A stretch of 64,000 nt of DNA, from contig VGEP01000012.1 in the NCBI GenBank assembly GCA_016869215.1, forward strand, positions 52,552-116,551. Direction: 5' to 3'. This DNA is from Alphaproteobacteria bacterium (GTDB lineage Bacteria > Pseudomonadota > Alphaproteobacteria > Rhizobiales > Xanthobacteraceae). Under the pieces are notes generated by a model that was given only the letters and a program-made list of their open reading frames with translations, was not told the DNA's origin and did no database searches. This document shows positions 8,981 through 17,992 of the stretch, piece after piece. Each line of letters starts with the position of its first letter. The stretch's first letter is position 1. Position numbers and translations under genes: made by a program.

Positions 8981-9101
8981 CGGGTCATCACCGGGCCGGC
9001 GCGAAGCGCCGTGACCCGGTCATCCCGATCTATTATGCACAGTGACAACCCAATCGGGATGGCCGGAACACGAGTGCGTTCACGCCCGTCTTCGACGGGC
9101 G
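8981..9101. repeat. Cluster of nested palindromic repeats
   Basis: The 166-bp spacer between the ThDP enzyme and the 2-hydroxyacid dehydrogenase holds three inverted repeats. The arms 'CGGGTCA' (8981) and 'TGACCCG' (9012) flank a 'GGCGC gaa GCGCC' hairpin. A 14-base pair of arms, 'CCGGTCATCCCGAT' (9016-9029) and 'ATCGGGATGGCCGG' (9053-9066), differs at one or two positions. A perfect 'CGCCCGTC ttc GACGGGCG' hairpin lies at 9083-9101. This looks like a mosaic interspersed repeat (REP/BIME-like). It may separate the transcripts on either side. Confidence 0.65.
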
Positions 9102-9128
9102 ATGCCCGGCCATGACCATGTGGCGCAT

Positions 9129-10106
9129 TCATTCAACCAACTCCGCCAGCTCCGGTACCACCCAAAGCGGCTTCTCGCCGCGATGCACGCGCTGGACGTT
9201 GTCGTAGGCGTTGCGGAGCCGCGCGACCTGGTTGTCCCATGCCGGCCCCGCGAAATGCGAGGTCAGCAGCACGTTGTCGAGCTTGAACAGCGGATTGTCG
9301 GGCGGCGGCGGCTCCCGGTCGAACACGTCGAGGCCCGCGCCGAACAGCTTGCGGTCGGCGAGCGCCCGCGTCAGGGCCGTCTCGTCGATCACCGGCCCGC
9401 GGCTGGTGTTCACGACAATCGCCTCGGGCTTGAGCATCGCCAGTTCCGCCGCCCCGATCATGTGGCGCGTGGTCTCGTTGAGCGGCACGTGCAGCGACAC
9501 GATGTCGGAGGTGCGCAGCAATTCGCCGAACAGCCGGAAGCGCACGCCGAGCGCGTCCTCTTCATGCTCGGGCAGGCGCACAATGTCGTAATACTGCACC
9601 CGCATGCCGAAGGCGCGGGCGAGCCGCGTCACCTTCTTGCCGATGGTGCCGAGCCCCACGATGCCGAGCGTCTTGTCGAAAATCTCGTACATGCGCGGTG
9701 CCGGCCCGTTGCCGCGCCAGCGCCCCGCAGTCACGTTGTTGTGCTGCCAGATCACGCGGCGCGACACGCCGAGCATCAGCATGATGGCGTGTTCGGCGAC
9801 CGAAATGGCGTTGGCGCCGCCGTTGTTGCTGACCGGCACGCCGGCGCGCCGCGCGGCCTCGATATCGACGTCGTCGTAGCCGGCGCTGAGCAGTTGAAAC
9901 AGCTTCAGCTTCGGCGCGGCGGCGAAGAACGCGTCGTCGGTCCGCAGGCTCGGATAGCACACGACGTATTCCGCCGCAGGCAGCGCCGCCTCGACCTCGG
10001 CGCGTCCGTTCGCAACCAGGGTGTCGAAACCCGTCGGCGCCATTTGCCGCGCGAGCTCGCCGATCTCGGCAAACGACGGCGGGACGACGATGATTCTTGG
10101 CGGCAT
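9129..10106 (-). CDS. D-2-hydroxyacid dehydrogenase (NAD-dependent)
   Basis: A 325-residue enzyme of the phosphoglycerate/formate dehydrogenase superfamily, which interconverts 2-keto acids and D-2-hydroxy acids. The NAD-binding motif is 'GLGTIG' at residues 151-156. The catalytic triad is visible as Arg236 ('NTSRGPVID'), Glu265 ('FDREPP') and His284 ('LTSHFAG'). The start 'MPPRIIVVPP' is chosen because the much longer upstream frame is antisense or out of frame to the next gene. It lies 41 bp downstream of an LLM monooxygenase on the same strand. The substrate is unknown; glyoxylate or hydroxypyruvate-type substrates are typical of relatives. Confidence 0.9.
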   Translation of the reverse strand: MPPRIIVVPPSFAEIGELARQMAPTGFDTLVANGRAEVEAALPAAEYVVCYPSLRTDDAFFAAAPKLKLFQLLSAGYDDVDIEAARRAGVPVSNNGGANAISVAEHAIMLMLGVSRRVIWQHNNVTAGRWRGNGPAPRMYEIFDKTLGIVGLGTIGKKVTRLARAFGMRVQYYDIVRLPEHEEDALGVRFRLFGELLRTSDIVSLHVPLNETTRHMIGAAELAMLKPEAIVVNTSRGPVIDETALTRALADRKLFGAGLDVFDREPPPPDNPLFKLDNVLLTSHFAGPAWDNQVARLRNAYDNVQRVHRGEKPLWVVPELAELVE

Positions 10107-10147
10107 GAACGGTCCTGTTCTCGATGGCGTCGATCCGGCGGCAATCT

Positions 10148-11485
10148 CTAGGCGCGGGCGCCTCCGCGCCGCGCGGCAGCGCTGTTTGGATTGGGCGGAC
10201 GCGGGAATCCGAAATGGTCCCGCAATGTCGCACCTTCGTACTCGGTGCGGAACAGGCCCCGCCGCTGCAGAATCGGGATCACGCCGTTCGCGAAATCGTC
10301 CAGGCCGCCGGGAAAATACAGCGGCATGACGTTGAAGCCGTCGGCCCCGCCCTCCGTAAACCACTGCTCCATCCGGTCCGCGATCTGCTCGGGCGAGCCG
10401 CACATCACGTAGTGCCCGCGGCCGGTCGCGACGATCTGCGCGAGCTGCCGCAGCGTGAGATTGTCCCGCCGCGCGGCATCGGTGAGCAGCTTGGCGCGGC
10501 TTTGCATCTGCTCCGAGACCGGAAGCTCCGGCAGCGGCCCGTCGAGATCGTAGCCCGAGATGTCGTGACCCAGCCGGTCGGACAGCATCGGGACCACCTT
10601 GCTCTGGTCGGTCCAGCCGTCGAGCAGCGCGAGCTTGTCGCGCGCCTCCTTTTCCGTGCCGCCGAGCACCGGAAGAAACCCCGGCATGATGGCGAGCGAC
10701 TCGGGCGCGCGGCCGAACGCCGAAAGCCGGCCCTTCAGTTCGCGATAGAAGCCTTGCGCGCTTTCGAGGCTTTGGTGGGCGGTGAAGACCACGTCTGCCG
10801 TGCGCGCGGCCAGCCGTTGGCCCGCGTCGGACGAACCGGACTGCACCACGATCGGGTGGCCCTGCGGCGGGCGCGAGGTGTTGAGCGGACCTTTGACGGA
10901 AAAGTATTCGCCCTTGTGATCGAGCACGTGGCGCTTCGTGCGGTCGGCAAACACGCCGGACGTCTTGTCCCGCGGAAACGCATCGTCGTCCCAGGAATCC
11001 CACAACCCCCGGACGACGTCGATGAACTCCTCGGCGATGGCGTAGCGGTCGGCGTGCACGGGATGCTTGATCCCGAAATTCTCTCCGGTGCTGGTGTAGG
11101 ACGTCGTCACAGCGTTCCAGGCGGCGCGTCCCTTGCTCAAATGATCGAGCGACGCGAACGCGCGCGCCAGATGAAACGGCTCGCCGTAGGTGGTCGAGAC
11201 GGTGGCGGCGAGGCCGATCCGGCTGGTCGCCGTGGCAAATGTCGCGAGCACCTGCAGCGGCTCAAGCCGCGCGATCTGCGACGGATGGCCGTCCTCGCCG
11301 CTGGTCAGGCCGTCGGCCAGGAACACCATGTCGAACTTGGCGCGCTCGGCGGTCACCGCCTGCCGCACCAGATGCGGCACGTTCTCGCTGCCCGAGTCCG
11401 CGCCGGGATAACGCCACCCGGCAACATGGTGCCCCGCCCCCTGAAGGAACATGCCGAGGTGCATCTGTCGGGGCGGCCGGGTCAC
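10148..11485 (-). CDS. LLM-class FMN-dependent monooxygenase (NtaA/SnaA/DszA type)
   Basis: A 445-residue member of the NtaA/SnaA/DszA branch of luciferase-like monooxygenases, FMNH2-dependent enzymes that attack nitrilotriacetate, thiophenes, pristinamycin precursors and similar compounds. Family landmarks are the N-terminus 'MHLGMFLQGAGHHVAGWR', 'FDMVFLADGLTSGEDGH' and 'KGRAAWNAVTTSY'. It needs a separate flavin reductase, and none is adjacent. It sits in a same-strand run with DUF1244 (24 bp upstream) and the 2-hydroxyacid dehydrogenase (41 bp downstream), consistent with a catabolic operon whose substrate is imported by the upstream ABC system. Confidence 0.9.
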   Translation of the reverse strand: MTRPPRQMHLGMFLQGAGHHVAGWRYPGADSGSENVPHLVRQAVTAERAKFDMVFLADGLTSGEDGHPSQIARLEPLQVLATFATATSRIGLAATVSTTYGEPFHLARAFASLDHLSKGRAAWNAVTTSYTSTGENFGIKHPVHADRYAIAEEFIDVVRGLWDSWDDDAFPRDKTSGVFADRTKRHVLDHKGEYFSVKGPLNTSRPPQGHPIVVQSGSSDAGQRLAARTADVVFTAHQSLESAQGFYRELKGRLSAFGRAPESLAIMPGFLPVLGGTEKEARDKLALLDGWTDQSKVVPMLSDRLGHDISGYDLDGPLPELPVSEQMQSRAKLLTDAARRDNLTLRQLAQIVATGRGHYVMCGSPEQIADRMEQWFTEGGADGFNVMPLYFPGGLDDFANGVIPILQRRGLFRTEYEGATLRDHFGFPRPPNPNSAAARRGGARA

Positions 11486-11509
11486 GGTCGGCGCTCGGAT
11501 GAGCCGGCG

Positions 11510-11812
11510 TCAGTGCTTGTGCGCCGCGGATGACTTCTCGAATGCGGCCTTCTGCTCGGCCGAGGCTTCCTTTTGGTGCTTCGCCTTCCACTGCTCGAAC
11601 GGCTCGCCGTAAACGATCTCGCGGCTCTGGTCCTTGGTCATCGGGATGCTCTGGGCGTCGGCCGCATCCTTCATCCAGTTCGACAGGCAATTGCGGCAGA
11701 AGCCCGCAAGATTCATCATGTCGATGTTCTGCACGTCGGTTCGCGCGCGCAGATGCTCGACCAGGCGCCGGTAGACGGCGGCCTCAAGCTCGATCCGGGT
11801 CTTGTCGTCCAT
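11510..11812 (-). CDS. DUF1244 family protein
   Basis: A 100-residue protein covering the full DUF1244 family: 'AAVYRRLVEHLRARTDVQNI' followed by the hallmark 'MNLAGFCRNCLSNWM' with two Cys, then 'SREIVYGEPFEQWKAKHQ'. The function is not established; the family is widespread in proteobacteria and the two conserved Cys suggest metal binding or redox chemistry. The C-terminal tail is Ala/Lys/Ser-rich. It lies 60 bp downstream of the LivF-aldehyde dehydrogenase gene and 24 bp upstream of the LLM monooxygenase, so it is probably transcribed with them. Confidence 0.88.
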   Translation of the reverse strand: MDDKTRIELEAAVYRRLVEHLRARTDVQNIDMMNLAGFCRNCLSNWMKDAADAQSIPMTKDQSREIVYGEPFEQWKAKHQKEASAEQKAAFEKSSAAHKH

Positions 11813-11872
11813 GACGGTCCTCCGTTGCGTTCAAGATAGACGCGCAACGGAGCGGTTTGAAGGGCCTGCCCG

Positions 11873-14200
11873 TCAGAACGGATACGGATGCGGTCCGGTC
11901 TGGATGGTGATCCAGCGCAGTTCGGTGAACTCGTCGATCGCGGCCTTGCCGCCGAACCGGCCGTAGCCCGAGGCCTTGGTGCCGCCGAACGGCATCTGGC
12001 CCTCATCGTGCACCGTCGGCGCGTTGATGTGGCAGATGCCGGACTGGATGCGCTTGGCGACGGCGAGCGCGCGCGGGATGTCGCGGCTGAACACCGACGC
12101 GGACAGGCCGTATTCGGTGTCGTTGGCGATGCGAAGCGCCTCCTCGTCACCCTTGACGCGCACCACCGCCTTCACCGGCCCGAACGACTCCTCCGAATAG
12201 AGCCGCATATTCGGCGTCACCCGGTCGACCACCGTGGCGCTGACCACCGCGCCGTTGAACGAGCCGCCGGCTGCGACGCGCGCGCCCTTGGCCACCGCGT
12301 CGTCCAGCAGTTCCTTGTTGCGGGCCGCCGCCTCCGGCGTCACCAGCGCGCCGAGGATGACGTGGCCGCGCGGGTCGCCGTAGGGAAGCTGGCGGGCCTT
12401 GGAGGCGAACTTCTCGACGAACGCATCGGCGATCTTCTCGTCGACCACGATGCGCTCGGTCGACATGCAGATCTGGCCCATGTTGGCGAAGCAGCCGAAG
12501 GCTGCCGCATTGACCGCGGCGTCGATGTCGGCGTCGTCGAGGATCACCATCGGCGCCTTGCCGCCGAGCTCCAGCAGCACAGGCTTCAGGTAGCGCGCGG
12601 CGGTCTCGGCGATGATCCGGCCGACGCGGGTCGAGCCGGTGAAGTTCACGCGCCGCACCGCCGGATGCGAGATCAGCGTCTCGACAACCTTGGGGGCGTC
12701 GGCGGGCGCATTGGTCACGACATTGACCACGCCGGGCGGCAGGCCCGCCTCGCGCATGATCTTGCCGATCAGGCTGTGCGTGCCCGGGCACATCTCGGAC
12801 GCCTTCAGCACCACCGTGTTGCCGCAGGCGAGCGGCATCGCGATGGCGCGCACGCCGAGGATCACCGGCGCATTCCACGGCGCCATGCCGAACACCACGC
12901 CGACCGGCTGGCGGATCGCCATGGCGAAGCTGTTGGGCTTGTCGGACGGGATGACCTCGCCCGTGACCTGGGTGGTCATGGACGCGGCTTCGCGCATCAG
13001 GCTCGCCGCGAAGTGGCTGTTGAAGTGACCCCACGGACCGATGGCGCCGCATTCCGCGGTCATCATTTCGGAGAATTCCGCGCCCTTGGCGTCGAGCAGG
13101 TCCGCGGCCTTGAGCAGCAGCCCGCGCCGTTCGCCCGGGCCCATCGCCGACCAGGCGGGGAACGCAGCGGCTGCCGCATCGGCGGCCGCGATCGCGTCGG
13201 CGACCGAGGCCGCCGCGGCGCGGGTCGCGACCGCGCCGGTATAGGGGTCGATGCGGTCGAAGGTGCGGCCGTCGGCTGCGTTCACCTCACGCTCGCCGAT
13301 CAGCAGGCTGACGTTTTTCATGACACTCTCCCGTCGAGGTGTTGGACTGACAACAGGGCCGGACGCCACAGCGGGTGGCGCGGCCCTCGATTCAATGGCG
13401 GACGGCGGCGTCGCCGCCGCGGACAAGCTGGCCGGGCGCGGCTGCGGCGCGTCCGGCGCGTGCGCAGGCGCAGGAGCGGCAACATGGACCGATCCCGCAC
13501 CGAGATAGGCGCGCTGTACCGCCGGATCGTCCTTCAGCACCGCCGTCGTGCCCGAGCCGACAATCCGGCCGGACTCGATCAGATAGCCGCGGTCGGCGAT
13601 CTTCAGACTCTGCTTGGCGTTCTGCTCCACCAGCAGCACGCCCATCCCGGTCTCGCGCACCCGCGCCAAGGCCGCGAACAGCTCCGTGCACATGATGGGA
13701 GCAAGGCCCAGCGAAGGCTCGTCGAGCAGAAGGATTTCCGGCGAGGTCATCAGCGCGCGGCCGATCGCGACCATCTGCTGCTCGCCGCCGCTCATGGTGC
13801 GGACGTATTGGCCGAAACGCTCCTGCAGGCGCGGAAACAGCGCCAGCACCCGCGTCAGGTTCTCGGCCTCCGACGCCCGCGCCCGAACGGCGTAGGCGCC
13901 GAGCGCCAGGTTCTCGCGCACCGTCAGGTCGGGAAACAGGCCCCTGCCCTCGGGCACAAGCGCGATGCCGGCCTCGACGATCTCCCGCGGCTCAAGGCCG
14001 TCGAGGCTGTTGCCGTCCAGCGTACGCGTCGCTCCAGGCTGCACGGGCACGATCCCGGCAATGGCCTTGAGCAAGGTCGTCTTTCCGGCGCCGTTGGCGC
14101 CGAGGATGGTCACGATCTCGCCGCGGCCGACATTGAGCGCCACTTCGGCCAGCGCCTGATGCTTGCCGTAAAAGACGGAGAGATTGCCGATCTCAAGCAT
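11873..14200 (-). CDS. LivF ATP-binding protein fused in frame to an aldehyde dehydrogenase
   Basis: One uninterrupted 775-codon frame. Residues 1-236 are a complete LivF ATPase: Walker A 'GANGAGKTT', signature 'MSGGEQQMVAIGRAL', Walker B 'ILLLDEPSLGLAP', normal end 'VQRAYLGAG'. Residues about 237-293 are an Ala/Pro-rich linker ('APAPAHAPDAPQPRPAS'). From Met294 (13321) follows a full 482-residue NAD(P)-dependent aldehyde dehydrogenase of the vanillin/salicylaldehyde type, with catalytic Glu in 'LLELGGKAP' and Cys in 'MGQICMSTER'. A good Shine-Dalgarno 'GGGAGAG' precedes codon 294, so the dehydrogenase may also be made separately. It overlaps the LivM-LivG gene by 8 bp. The fusion would tie substrate import to oxidation of an aldehyde intermediate, which is inference. 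Confidence 0.85.
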   Translation of the reverse strand: MLEIGNLSVFYGKHQALAEVALNVGRGEIVTILGANGAGKTTLLKAIAGIVPVQPGATRTLDGNSLDGLEPREIVEAGIALVPEGRGLFPDLTVRENLALGAYAVRARASEAENLTRVLALFPRLQERFGQYVRTMSGGEQQMVAIGRALMTSPEILLLDEPSLGLAPIMCTELFAALARVRETGMGVLLVEQNAKQSLKIADRGYLIESGRIVGSGTTAVLKDDPAVQRAYLGAGSVHVAAPAPAHAPDAPQPRPASLSAAATPPSAIESRAAPPAVASGPVVSPTPRRESVMKNVSLLIGEREVNAADGRTFDRIDPYTGAVATRAAAASVADAIAAADAAAAAFPAWSAMGPGERRGLLLKAADLLDAKGAEFSEMMTAECGAIGPWGHFNSHFAASLMREAASMTTQVTGEVIPSDKPNSFAMAIRQPVGVVFGMAPWNAPVILGVRAIAMPLACGNTVVLKASEMCPGTHSLIGKIMREAGLPPGVVNVVTNAPADAPKVVETLISHPAVRRVNFTGSTRVGRIIAETAARYLKPVLLELGGKAPMVILDDADIDAAVNAAAFGCFANMGQICMSTERIVVDEKIADAFVEKFASKARQLPYGDPRGHVILGALVTPEAAARNKELLDDAVAKGARVAAGGSFNGAVVSATVVDRVTPNMRLYSEESFGPVKAVVRVKGDEEALRIANDTEYGLSASVFSRDIPRALAVAKRIQSGICHINAPTVHDEGQMPFGGTKASGYGRFGGKAAIDEFTELRWITIQTGPHPYPF
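13319..13332 (-). promoter_or_regulatory. Internal ribosome binding site and ATG of the aldehyde dehydrogenase part
   Basis: On the minus strand 'GGGAGAG' (13332-13326) lies four bases before an ATG (13321-13319) that starts 'MKNVSLLIGE', exactly where the aldehyde dehydrogenase fold begins. This spacing is good for initiation. The site sits inside the open frame of the LivF fusion, so both a fusion protein and a free 482-residue enzyme are possible products. Confidence 0.6.
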
Positions 14201-15881
14201 CGGCCTCTCCCAGATACGCGCTCACAACCTCCCGGTCGGAAAGCACCACGTCCGGCGGACCGTCGGCGATCTTCCTGCCGGCGTTCATGACGATGCAGCG
14301 GCCGCACAGCGAGCGGATCGCGTCCATGACGTGCTCGACCAGGATAACGGTCAGGCCGGAGTCCTGCAGCGAGCGGATCAGCGCGATGCCCTCGCCGAGC
14401 TCGGTCGGATTGAGGCCCGCGAGCCACTCGTCGAGCAGCAGCAGATCGGGCTCGAGCGCGAGCGCACGGGCGAGTTCGAGCCGCTTCTGATCGATATAGG
14501 TGAGCTGGTCGGCGAACATGGCGGCCTTGTCGCCGAGTCCGACGCGCTCCAGCAGCGCCTGCGCGGCTCGTTCCGCGTCGGCGCCCCACAGCGGGTGCGC
14601 GCGATGCGACAGCGACGCCAGCACGTTCTCGGCCACGCTCATGGTCGGCAGCACGCGGACAAGCTGGAACGTCCGCGCCACGCCGAGGCGCGCGATCTTG
14701 AAGGGGCTCGCGCCCGAGATGTCCCGGCCTTTGAACCGGACATGGCCGGCGTTCGGCGCAAGCGCACCGGAAATCATGTTGAGCACCGTGGTCTTGCCCG
14801 ATCCGTTCGGGCCGATCAGGCCGACGATCTCGCCGGGCTCGACCCGAAACGACAGGTCGTCCACTGCAACCAGGCCGCCGAAGGTCTTGCGCAGCCGATC
14901 CACGCTGAGCAGCGATCGCGGCTGCGCGGCGCGCGCGGCCACAGGGACAGTCCCGGCCTGCAGCTTCAGCGCGCGCGGCCAGTGCTTCTGGACCAGGCCG
15001 ACGACGCCCTGCGGCAGCCCGTAGACGATCAGAATGAAGACCAGTCCGAGCAGGATGCTGAAGTAGTTCGGAAAGTAGGCCGACAGCACATCGAACAGGA
15101 TCACCAGCGGAACGACTCCGAGCAGCGGGCCGAACAGCGATCCCGCACCGCCCAACAGCGCCATGATCACAACCTGGAACGACAGCATCGGATTGAACGC
15201 GATGGTCGGATCGATGTAGGTCCAGCGCGGCGCCATGATCGCGCCGGTGACAGTCATGAAGGCGGCGCTCACGGCGAACAGAGTCAGTTTCGCAAGCGTC
15301 GTGTCGATGCCGGCGTGGCGCGCCACGGTCTCGTCTTCGCCGATGACCCGCAGCGCGAGGCCCAGCCGCGAGCGGTTGATCAGCCAGCCGCCGGCGAACA
15401 CCAGCAGCACCAGGACAAGCAGCTGCCAATAGATCGCGTTCCGGGAAATCTCCACGAAGATGTAGCGGCCCACCGACCCATGGACGTTGACCTCGTACCA
15501 GGTCACGAGTTGCCGGATCAGCTCCGCGAGGCCGAAGGTGAAGATGACGAAATAGATGCCCGACAAGCGCAGCGTGGAAAGACCGACGATCAGCGCCACG
15601 ACGACGCCGACCAGCGCCGCGACCACGAGCACGAGGCCCCACGGCAGCACTTCGCCGACCACCGCCACCGTGTAGGCGCCGATGCCGAAGAACGCGACCG
15701 TTGCGAGCGAAATGTAGCGGGTCGGCCCCGAGAACAGCGCCCAGGCCGTGGCCAGCACGGTGAAATACAGATAGCTGATGCCGAGCGCGAGGTGATACCC
15801 GCTGGCGACCAGCGGAAACGCCGCCACCAGCATCAACACCACGGCGCCGAGGACGAGCCACGGCAGGTTACGCAAACTCAA
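14193..15881 (-). CDS. LivM permease-LivG ATPase fusion protein
   Basis: A 562-residue fusion. Residues 1 to about 310 are a LivM-type permease with many hydrophobic segments; landmarks are 'TRYISLATVAFFGIGAYT' and 'VIMALLGGAGSLFGPLLG'. A short linker ('AGTVPVAARAAQPRSL') leads to a LivG ATPase with Walker A 'GPNGSGKTT', degenerate signature 'LTYIDQKRLELARAL' and Walker B 'LLLLDEWLAGLNPTE'. LivM-LivG fusions occur in several Hyphomicrobiales. The stop region overlaps the LivF-aldehyde dehydrogenase start by 8 bp and its own start overlaps livH by 4 bp, a tightly coupled operon. Confidence 0.93.
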   Translation of the reverse strand: MSLRNLPWLVLGAVVLMLVAAFPLVASGYHLALGISYLYFTVLATAWALFSGPTRYISLATVAFFGIGAYTVAVVGEVLPWGLVLVVAALVGVVVALIVGLSTLRLSGIYFVIFTFGLAELIRQLVTWYEVNVHGSVGRYIFVEISRNAIYWQLLVLVLLVFAGGWLINRSRLGLALRVIGEDETVARHAGIDTTLAKLTLFAVSAAFMTVTGAIMAPRWTYIDPTIAFNPMLSFQVVIMALLGGAGSLFGPLLGVVPLVILFDVLSAYFPNYFSILLGLVFILIVYGLPQGVVGLVQKHWPRALKLQAGTVPVAARAAQPRSLLSVDRLRKTFGGLVAVDDLSFRVEPGEIVGLIGPNGSGKTTVLNMISGALAPNAGHVRFKGRDISGASPFKIARLGVARTFQLVRVLPTMSVAENVLASLSHRAHPLWGADAERAAQALLERVGLGDKAAMFADQLTYIDQKRLELARALALEPDLLLLDEWLAGLNPTELGEGIALIRSLQDSGLTVILVEHVMDAIRSLCGRCIVMNAGRKIADGPPDVVLSDREVVSAYLGEADA

Positions 15882-16756
15882 CGCACCGACCTCCCGAAGA
15901 GCCCCGTTGGCCGCACCAGGAGAACTATCAAGAACAGCGCGAACGTCGCGGCGAGCGTAAGCCCCGGATCGCCGAGACGCGCCACCATCGTTTCCGCGAC
16001 GCCGAGCAGCAGGCCCGCGACCAGGGCGCCCATCATGTTGCCGACGCCGCCCATGATGACGACGATCAGCGCTTTCATGGTGAAGTTGACGCCCATCGCC
16101 GCGCTGAAGGTCAGGAACATCGACACCAGCACGCCGGCCGCCGCGACCAGCGCGCCGCCGAGCGCGAATGCAAACGCCGCCGCCGCGCGCACGTCGATGG
16201 CCGACAGTTGCGCCGACTCGGGGCTGACCGCCACGGCGCGGATCGCGGTGCCGGCGCGCGTGTGCTTAAGCGCAAGATAGGCGGCAAGCCCGATTGCAAT
16301 CGCCACGCCGAACGCCAGCAGACGATTGATCGGGACCGTCACGCCGACGATCTGAAGCGGGATCGAAAGAAACGAATAGGTGTGATACTGGCCGCCGAAT
16401 ACCACCAGCATCACGCCCTGGACCACGAACAGAAGACCGAAGGTGGCCAGGATCGAGTCCACCTCCAGCATGTCGCGGTTCTTCGCCCGCCGGACCAGCG
16501 GCGTGAGCAGGATGTGATAGATGGCCCAGTTGAGCACGAAGGCCAGCGGAACGACGACGATGAGCCCGACCAGCGGGTTCACCGCCAAGCCTACGAAGCA
16601 CCAGTAGGCAAAGAACGCCGCAGCGACCAGGAATTCGCCATAGGACAGGTTCATGATGCGCGCCACACCGTACTGGAGCGTGAGCCCCAGTGCGGTGAGT
16701 GCATACATGCCGCCGAGGATCAGCCCGGACAGCAGGATGTCTAACGCAAGCATCAC
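15878..16756 (-). CDS. livH: Branched-chain-type ABC transporter permease (LivH family), second system
   Basis: A 292-residue membrane permease, with about eight hydrophobic segments. Conserved regions are 'LTLQYGVARIMNLSYGEFL' near the N-terminus and 'IVVIMGGVGNMMGALVAG' in the cytoplasmic loop that docks on the ATPase. It lies 24 bp downstream of the substrate-binding protein and overlaps the LivM-LivG fusion by 4 bp. Within the second transporter the permease dimer is therefore this protein plus the membrane half of the fusion. Confidence 0.92.
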   Translation of the reverse strand: MMLALDILLSGLILGGMYALTALGLTLQYGVARIMNLSYGEFLVAAAFFAYWCFVGLAVNPLVGLIVVVPLAFVLNWAIYHILLTPLVRRAKNRDMLEVDSILATFGLLFVVQGVMLVVFGGQYHTYSFLSIPLQIVGVTVPINRLLAFGVAIAIGLAAYLALKHTRAGTAIRAVAVSPESAQLSAIDVRAAAAFAFALGGALVAAAGVLVSMFLTFSAAMGVNFTMKALIVVIMGGVGNMMGALVAGLLLGVAETMVARLGDPGLTLAATFALFLIVLLVRPTGLFGRSVR

Positions 16757-16780
16757 AATCCCGTCGCTACGGCGGGTCCC

Positions 16781-17992
16781 TTACTTGAACGCCGGCTTCG
16801 GCACGATCGGGGCGCGAGCGCCCTGCTTTGCGACCGGCGCGACGCCGTAGAAGTTGTTGCCCTGCCATTGGCCGACGGCCCAGAAGTTCTTGTTCAGACC
16901 GTTCTCAAGCTTCACCGGGCCGATGATCGTCTCGAACGTACCGCTGTTGATCTCCTTGATCACGGCGGCGCGGTCGATCTTGCCGACCCGCTCGATCGCC
17001 TGCTGAAGCACCTGGAGGCTCGCGTAAGTGATCGGGCTCGCCCAGCGATCCGGCTCGCGGCCGATGATCTTGCGGTGATGCTCGATGTAGTTCTTCACGC
17101 CCGGCAGATCGGCGTTCGAGCCGCCAATGCCCATGACGCCTTCGGCATTCGCCTGGAACTTGCCCTTGAAGGCCGGGAATGCGGTACCGACGCCGACGAA
17201 GAACACCTTCGGATTGAAACCGATCACGCGGGCCGTCTCGGTGATGCCGAACGTGTCCGGCGGATAGCTGAACGCGACCATCGTGTCGGGCGAGCCCGCC
17301 ATCGCGTCCTTAAGCACCGGCTGCATGTCCTGCGTGCCGAGCGGATACGAGCGATCGTAGGTGAGTTCGAAGCCGGCCTTCTTGAGGCCCGCGCGCGCGG
17401 CCGTGGCCTGCTCGATTCCGAACTGGTCGGACACCGCAAGCAGCGCCACTTTCTTGCCGATCTTGCCGTCCTTCTGCAGCTTGGTGAGCGTCTCGACCAG
17501 ACCGTCGACAAGCTCGGACGGCAGGCCAAGCCAGAACGACAGCCCCGGCCAGCGCTTGGTCATCTCCAGCGCACGGTTGGTGTTCGCGGTCACCGCGAGC
17601 TGCGGATAGCCGAGCTGGTGAAACACCGGCGCGGCGGCGAGATTCAGGCCCGTGCTCCAAGGCGGCAGGATGAAGTCGACCTTGTCCTGGGTGGCGAGGC
17701 GCTCGATTGCCTTGATCATCTCTTCGGAATTGCTGCGGTCGTCGTATTCGACGACTTCGACCTTCACGCGCTTGCCGATCGACTTCAGCATGATGCCGCC
17801 GGCGTCGTTCACGTCCTTCACCCAGACCTGGTAGTTGGGCAGCGTGGTGACGCTCGCGCCGGCCGCGAACGGCCCGGTCTTCGAAATCGACCAGCCGATC
17901 TTGATCGAATCCTGCGCCGAGGCTGGCAAGACCCAGCCAACGACGGCCATCGCGCCGAGCGCGACCAAACTTCTCATCCGCATCGCAGTCAT
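16781..17992 (-). CDS. ABC transporter substrate-binding protein (LivK-like)
   Basis: A 403-residue periplasmic protein of the type I binding-protein fold (Peripla_BP_6). A signal peptide is clear: basic start 'MTAMRMRSLVALG', hydrophobic core, likely cleavage after 'VLPASA'. The mature protein opens 'QDSIKIGWSISKTGPFA', the usual start of amide or aromatic-acid binders in this class. It is the first gene of a minus-strand operon with LivH, LivM-LivG and LivF-aldehyde dehydrogenase. The dehydrogenase in the operon suggests a ligand that is or becomes an aldehyde or aromatic acid, not simply leucine; this is inference. Confidence 0.92.
   Translation of the reverse strand: MTAMRMRSLVALGAMAVVGWVLPASAQDSIKIGWSISKTGPFAAGASVTTLPNYQVWVKDVNDAGGIMLKSIGKRVKVEVVEYDDRSNSEEMIKAIERLATQDKVDFILPPWSTGLNLAAAPVFHQLGYPQLAVTANTNRALEMTKRWPGLSFWLGLPSELVDGLVETLTKLQKDGKIGKKVALLAVSDQFGIEQATAARAGLKKAGFELTYDRSYPLGTQDMQPVLKDAMAGSPDTMVAFSYPPDTFGITETARVIGFNPKVFFVGVGTAFPAFKGKFQANAEGVMGIGGSNADLPGVKNYIEHHRKIIGREPDRWASPITYASLQVLQQAIERVGKIDRAAVIKEINSGTFETIIGPVKLENGLNKNFWAVGQWQGNNFYGVAPVAKQGARAPIVPKPAFK

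Noticed and set aside
11873..14200. Idea that the LivF-aldehyde dehydrogenase fusion is two separate genes with an unseen stop
   Set aside because: No stop codon occurs in the linker in this sequence, so the fusion is kept, though the internal start is listed.
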